The notes under the pieces: model-generated
Told to the model about the DNA's origin: nothing
The model's input: only the letters and a program-made list of their open reading frames with translations
Databases searched by the model: none
Made by a program: the position numbers and the translations under genes
Part shown: in pieces, positions 4,359 through 6,134 of the stretch
How the letters are laid out: each line of letters starts with the position of its first letter
Numbering within the stretch: position 1 is the first letter of the stretch
Assembly: GCA_016649925.1 (NCBI GenBank)
Contig: JAENWO010000160.1
Location: forward strand, 1-6,134
DNA: 6,134 nucleotides
From: Actinomycetales bacterium
GTDB taxonomy: Bacteria; Actinomycetota; Actinomycetes; Actinomycetales; Beutenbergiaceae
Direction of reading: 5' to 3'

Positions 4359-6101
4359 ATGCTGGTCAGGATGCACACCACCACTCAGGCGGCTCGGGTG
4401 GCCGGGTTGACCGGTTGGGCGCAGCTACCGGGCAAGCCCGACAAGAACGGTGCCTGTTCCGGTGAGGACACCAAGCCTGGTCGACTGGTTGATGCCGGTG
4501 GCGGTTTCGAGACGCAGCGCGCTGCGGTGGAGTCGGTGTCGGTGTTGTTCGAGTTGTTCGACGGGATTGCCGTCGATTACCTGGACTCTGGTGTGGTGGG
4601 TGAGCCGCTGCCGTCGGGGTGGATGGTGACGGCGGCCAAGTTCGAAGTCGAGTGTCCGACAGACCGGACCCGATGTTCGCTCGTGAACTCCCACTTCGGT
4701 GGCCGACGGTTCGCCTACAACTGGGGCCTGGCACGAGTAAAGGCTGACATCGACGCGCGGAAGCACGACCCTGCGCATGAGTCGGTGGCGTGGAACCTGG
4801 CGGCGTTGCGCAAGGCGTGGAACGTCGAGAAGGGTGCTATCGCGCCGTGGTGGGAGGCCAACTCGAAGGAGACGTACTCCTCCGGGCTGGATGACCTGGT
4901 GACGGCACTGGGCAACTGGTCGGCCTCGAAGAAGGGCCTGCGCAAGGGCCGCACGGTCGGGTTCCCGCGCTTCAGGTCGCGAAGCCGTGACAGCGGACGG
5001 GTCCGGTTCACCACCGGCACCATGCGCCTGGAACCCGACCGGCGCGGCATCACCCTGCCGGTTCTCGGTACCCTGCGCTCGAAGGAGAACACCCGTCGGG
5101 TGCAGCGGCACACAGCTAGTGGACGTGCCCGCATCCTGAACATGACCATGTCCGAGCAGTGGGGCCGGTTGTTCGTCTCCGTCAACTACGCCCTGCGCAC
5201 CCCCGAGACCGCGTCCACGCCCGCGCAGCCAACCACTCGGGCCGGTGTCGACGTCGGCATCCGTATGCACAAGAACGCCCTCGGCGATGGGACCGTCGTC
5301 CATCGCCGCACCCTGGCCACCGTCGTCGTCCGCGACCTGGTCACCAGCGAAGAGACCGTCACCGAGTACACGGCCCCGGCCGCCCTGCACGCCGTGCTGG
5401 GCGGCATCCGCCGGGCCAACCGAGAACTTTCCCGGCGCATCCCCGGATCGCGCGGCTACCTGGCAGCGAAAACCAAGCTGACCAGATCCAGTCGTCGAGC
5501 CGTGAACGTGCGCCAGGAATCCGTGCACCAACTCACCAGTTGGCTCACGGCAACCTACGGCGAGATCGTGGTCGAAGACCTCGATCTCGCCAGCATGAAG
5601 AAAGGGATGGGCAGGCGGGCGTTCCGTCGGTCCGTCTCCGACGCCGGACTCGGTGCCATCCGCCCGCAGTTGGCCTACAAAGCCAACCGCACGGGTGCCG
5701 TCGTCACCGTCGCCGACCGCTGGTTCCCCTCCAGCCAACTCCACCGGGGCCACGCCCTGCCCGACGGCACCTACTGCCGCCTGGTCGGTAAAGGCCGCAT
5801 CGACAAGCACCTGACGTGCCCGTCGACCGGTGAAGTCGTCGACCGCGACCACAACGCGGGAGGCAACCTCTGTGACTGGCCAGACCAAGCCAGCGCGGTT
5901 CAGTTGGAGCCGCGACCCCGAACGTCAGCACTCCCGCCAGCGGTGGCGGGGACGTCGGCTCAGCCCAGCCGCAAGGCGAAGCTGGGGAGGACACGTAAGA
6001 CCACCCCGCAAGGGAAGGCCGCGTCCAGCGAGGTCAGAACCGAACGGCGCAGCCCTACCCAGGGAACCGCCGCGAGGAACCCCGCAAGGGGTGCAGCATG
6101 A
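4359..6101 (+). CDS. tnpB: IS607-associated RNA-guided endonuclease TnpB with variant zinc ribbon
   Basis: A 580-aa TnpB, ancestor-type relative of Cas12. It uses a guide RNA from the element's right end to cut DNA and so promotes transposon retention. Residues 89-125 (MVTAAKFEVECP, then RRFAYNWGLA) match the usual TnpB N terminus. GNWSASKKG, GFPRFRSRSRDSGRVRFTTG and RRVQR follow. The RuvC-like triad is D298 (GVDVGIR), E406 (IVVEDLDL) and D497 (DRDHNAGGN), with the RRAFRRSVSDAGLG segment before it. The zinc ribbon is atypical: WFPSSQLHRGH gives H462 and H465 where CxxC is usual, then C473, C487 and T490 in place of the last Cys. The tail after about 510 is low-complexity and basic and overlaps the putative guide RNA. 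The start is ATG 4359 after GGTGGG (4345-4350), 4 nt past tnpA. ATG 4623 (492 aa) is a serious alternative because residues 1-88 resemble no known TnpB part; ATG 4296, overlapping tnpA, is less likely. Confidence 0.92.
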   Translation: MLVRMHTTTQAARVAGLTGWAQLPGKPDKNGACSGEDTKPGRLVDAGGGFETQRAAVESVSVLFELFDGIAVDYLDSGVVGEPLPSGWMVTAAKFEVECPTDRTRCSLVNSHFGGRRFAYNWGLARVKADIDARKHDPAHESVAWNLAALRKAWNVEKGAIAPWWEANSKETYSSGLDDLVTALGNWSASKKGLRKGRTVGFPRFRSRSRDSGRVRFTTGTMRLEPDRRGITLPVLGTLRSKENTRRVQRHTASGRARILNMTMSEQWGRLFVSVNYALRTPETASTPAQPTTRAGVDVGIRMHKNALGDGTVVHRRTLATVVVRDLVTSEETVTEYTAPAALHAVLGGIRRANRELSRRIPGSRGYLAAKTKLTRSSRRAVNVRQESVHQLTSWLTATYGEIVVEDLDLASMKKGMGRRAFRRSVSDAGLGAIRPQLAYKANRTGAVVTVADRWFPSSQLHRGHALPDGTYCRLVGKGRIDKHLTCPSTGEVVDRDHNAGGNLCDWPDQASAVQLEPRPRTSALPPAVAGTSAQPSRKAKLGRTRKTTPQGKAASSEVRTERRSPTQGTAARNPARGAA

Positions 6102-6125
6102 GCATGATCATCAAAGATCACTCAT
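5915..6125 (+). ncRNA. putative TnpB guide RNA (omegaRNA/reRNA) scaffold overlapping the tnpB 3' end
   Basis: TnpB guide RNAs come from the element's right end and usually overlap the tnpB 3' end. Here the last 190 bases of tnpB encode a low-complexity tail and are packed with hairpins. CCCGCCA (5933-5939) pairs with TGGCGGG (5944-5950), with an outer ACGTC (5922-5926)/GACGT (5951-5955) stem. CCCAGC (5964-5969) can pair with GCTGGG (5981-5986), or GCC/GGC can enclose GCAA at 5971-5974. CCC-GCAA-GGG lies at 6005-6014, CCCT/AGGG at 6053-6064, CCCC-GCAA-GGGG at 6080-6091, and TGATC/GATCA at 6105-6120. The three GCAA loops lie in three different codon phases, pointing to RNA-level selection. The boundaries are estimates. 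The guide itself would lie past the right end, probably outside the window. Confidence 0.5.
6095..6106. repeat. tandem AGCATG pair at the right end, inverted relative to the left-end pair
   Basis: AGCATG occurs twice head-to-tail (6095-6100 and 6101-6106), across the tnpB stop codon. Its reverse complement core ATGCT occurs twice in tandem at the left end (3730-3739), just before tnpA. Opposite orientation at the two sides is what subterminal transposase-binding sites would show. Pentamers are short, so this is suggestive only. Confidence 0.35.
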
Positions 6126-6134
6126 CTGCAACGG

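Larger units (their letters stand above)
3689..6134 (+). mobile_element. IS607-family transposon (tnpA-tnpB), right end at or beyond the window edge
   Basis: The gene pair, a small serine recombinase with an N-terminal DNA-binding domain followed by TnpB on the same strand, defines the IS607 family. These elements move by serine recombination, lack long terminal inverted repeats and make no target duplication, so the exact ends cannot be read directly. The left boundary is placed near 3685-3690, where the minus-strand pseudogene loses its coding character. The right end must lie after the tnpB stop (6101). Codon use in tnpA and early tnpB (more GGT, GTT, TTG) is less GC-biased than in the carboxylase and Nudix genes, consistent with recent acquisition. 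Both genes look intact, so the element may still be active. Confidence 0.85.

Noticed and set aside
4425..5888. Long minus-strand frame (487 aa) opposite tnpB
   Set aside because: Antisense shadow; no recognisable motif, while the plus strand encodes TnpB with an intact RuvC triad.
6116..6134. GTTGC (3686-3690) and GCAAC (6128-6132) as terminal inverted repeats of the transposon
   Set aside because: Only 5 bp, and IS607 elements normally lack terminal inverted repeats. The GG after GCAAC fits the family's GG target preference but cannot be confirmed without downstream sequence.

Overview
The window comes from a high-GC Gram-positive bacterium (Actinomycetota). The evidence is strongly GC-rich third codon positions, the fused biotin carboxylase/biotin carrier architecture of an actinobacterial acyl-CoA carboxylase alpha subunit, and a leaderless-looking gene start. 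The order and genus cannot be fixed from sequence alone. It divides into a chromosomal left half and a mobile-DNA right half.

Left half (1-3186). Bases 1-404 are non-coding and open with two sets of tandem repeats (19-bp units, then a 29-bp pair). An acyl-CoA carboxylase alpha subunit follows (405-2252, 615 aa) with intact biotin carboxylase and biotinyl domains. Inside it, an exact GGAGG lies 5 nt before an in-frame ATG (1878), which could also yield a free biotin carrier protein. After 28 nt comes a 301-aa fusion of a canonical Nudix hydrolase with a NYN/PIN-like domain (2281-3186). It probably has its own leaderless promoter.

Transition (3187-3745). This holds a 13-bp direct repeat, a GGCTCTTC motif like the ends of ISL3-family elements, a strong GC hairpin, and a minus-strand pseudogene (3362 to about 3688). 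The pseudogene is frameshifted and has lost its start. Its coding signal fades where the left flank of the downstream transposon begins.

Right half (about 3689 to the window end). This is an IS607-family transposon with both genes apparently intact: a serine-recombinase transposase TnpA (3746-4354) and an RNA-guided nuclease TnpB (4359-6101). TnpB keeps its RuvC triad (D298, E406, D497), but its zinc-ribbon ligands are altered: HxxH replaces the first CxxC, and the second CxxC reads CxxT. The 3' end of tnpB carries several GC hairpins, three of them with GCAA loops lying in three different codon phases. This is what an overlapping guide-RNA (omega/reRNA) scaffold would look like. AGCAT/ATGCT pentamer pairs lie in opposite orientation at the two ends of the tnpA-tnpB pair and are candidate TnpA binding sites. 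The right end of the element is at or beyond the window edge.

The most interesting content is therefore a probably functional IS607 TnpA/TnpB module with a variant zinc ribbon and a guide RNA embedded in its coding sequence, inserted beside housekeeping lipid-metabolism genes. Members of this general kind are known. The specific features listed as findings still need testing.
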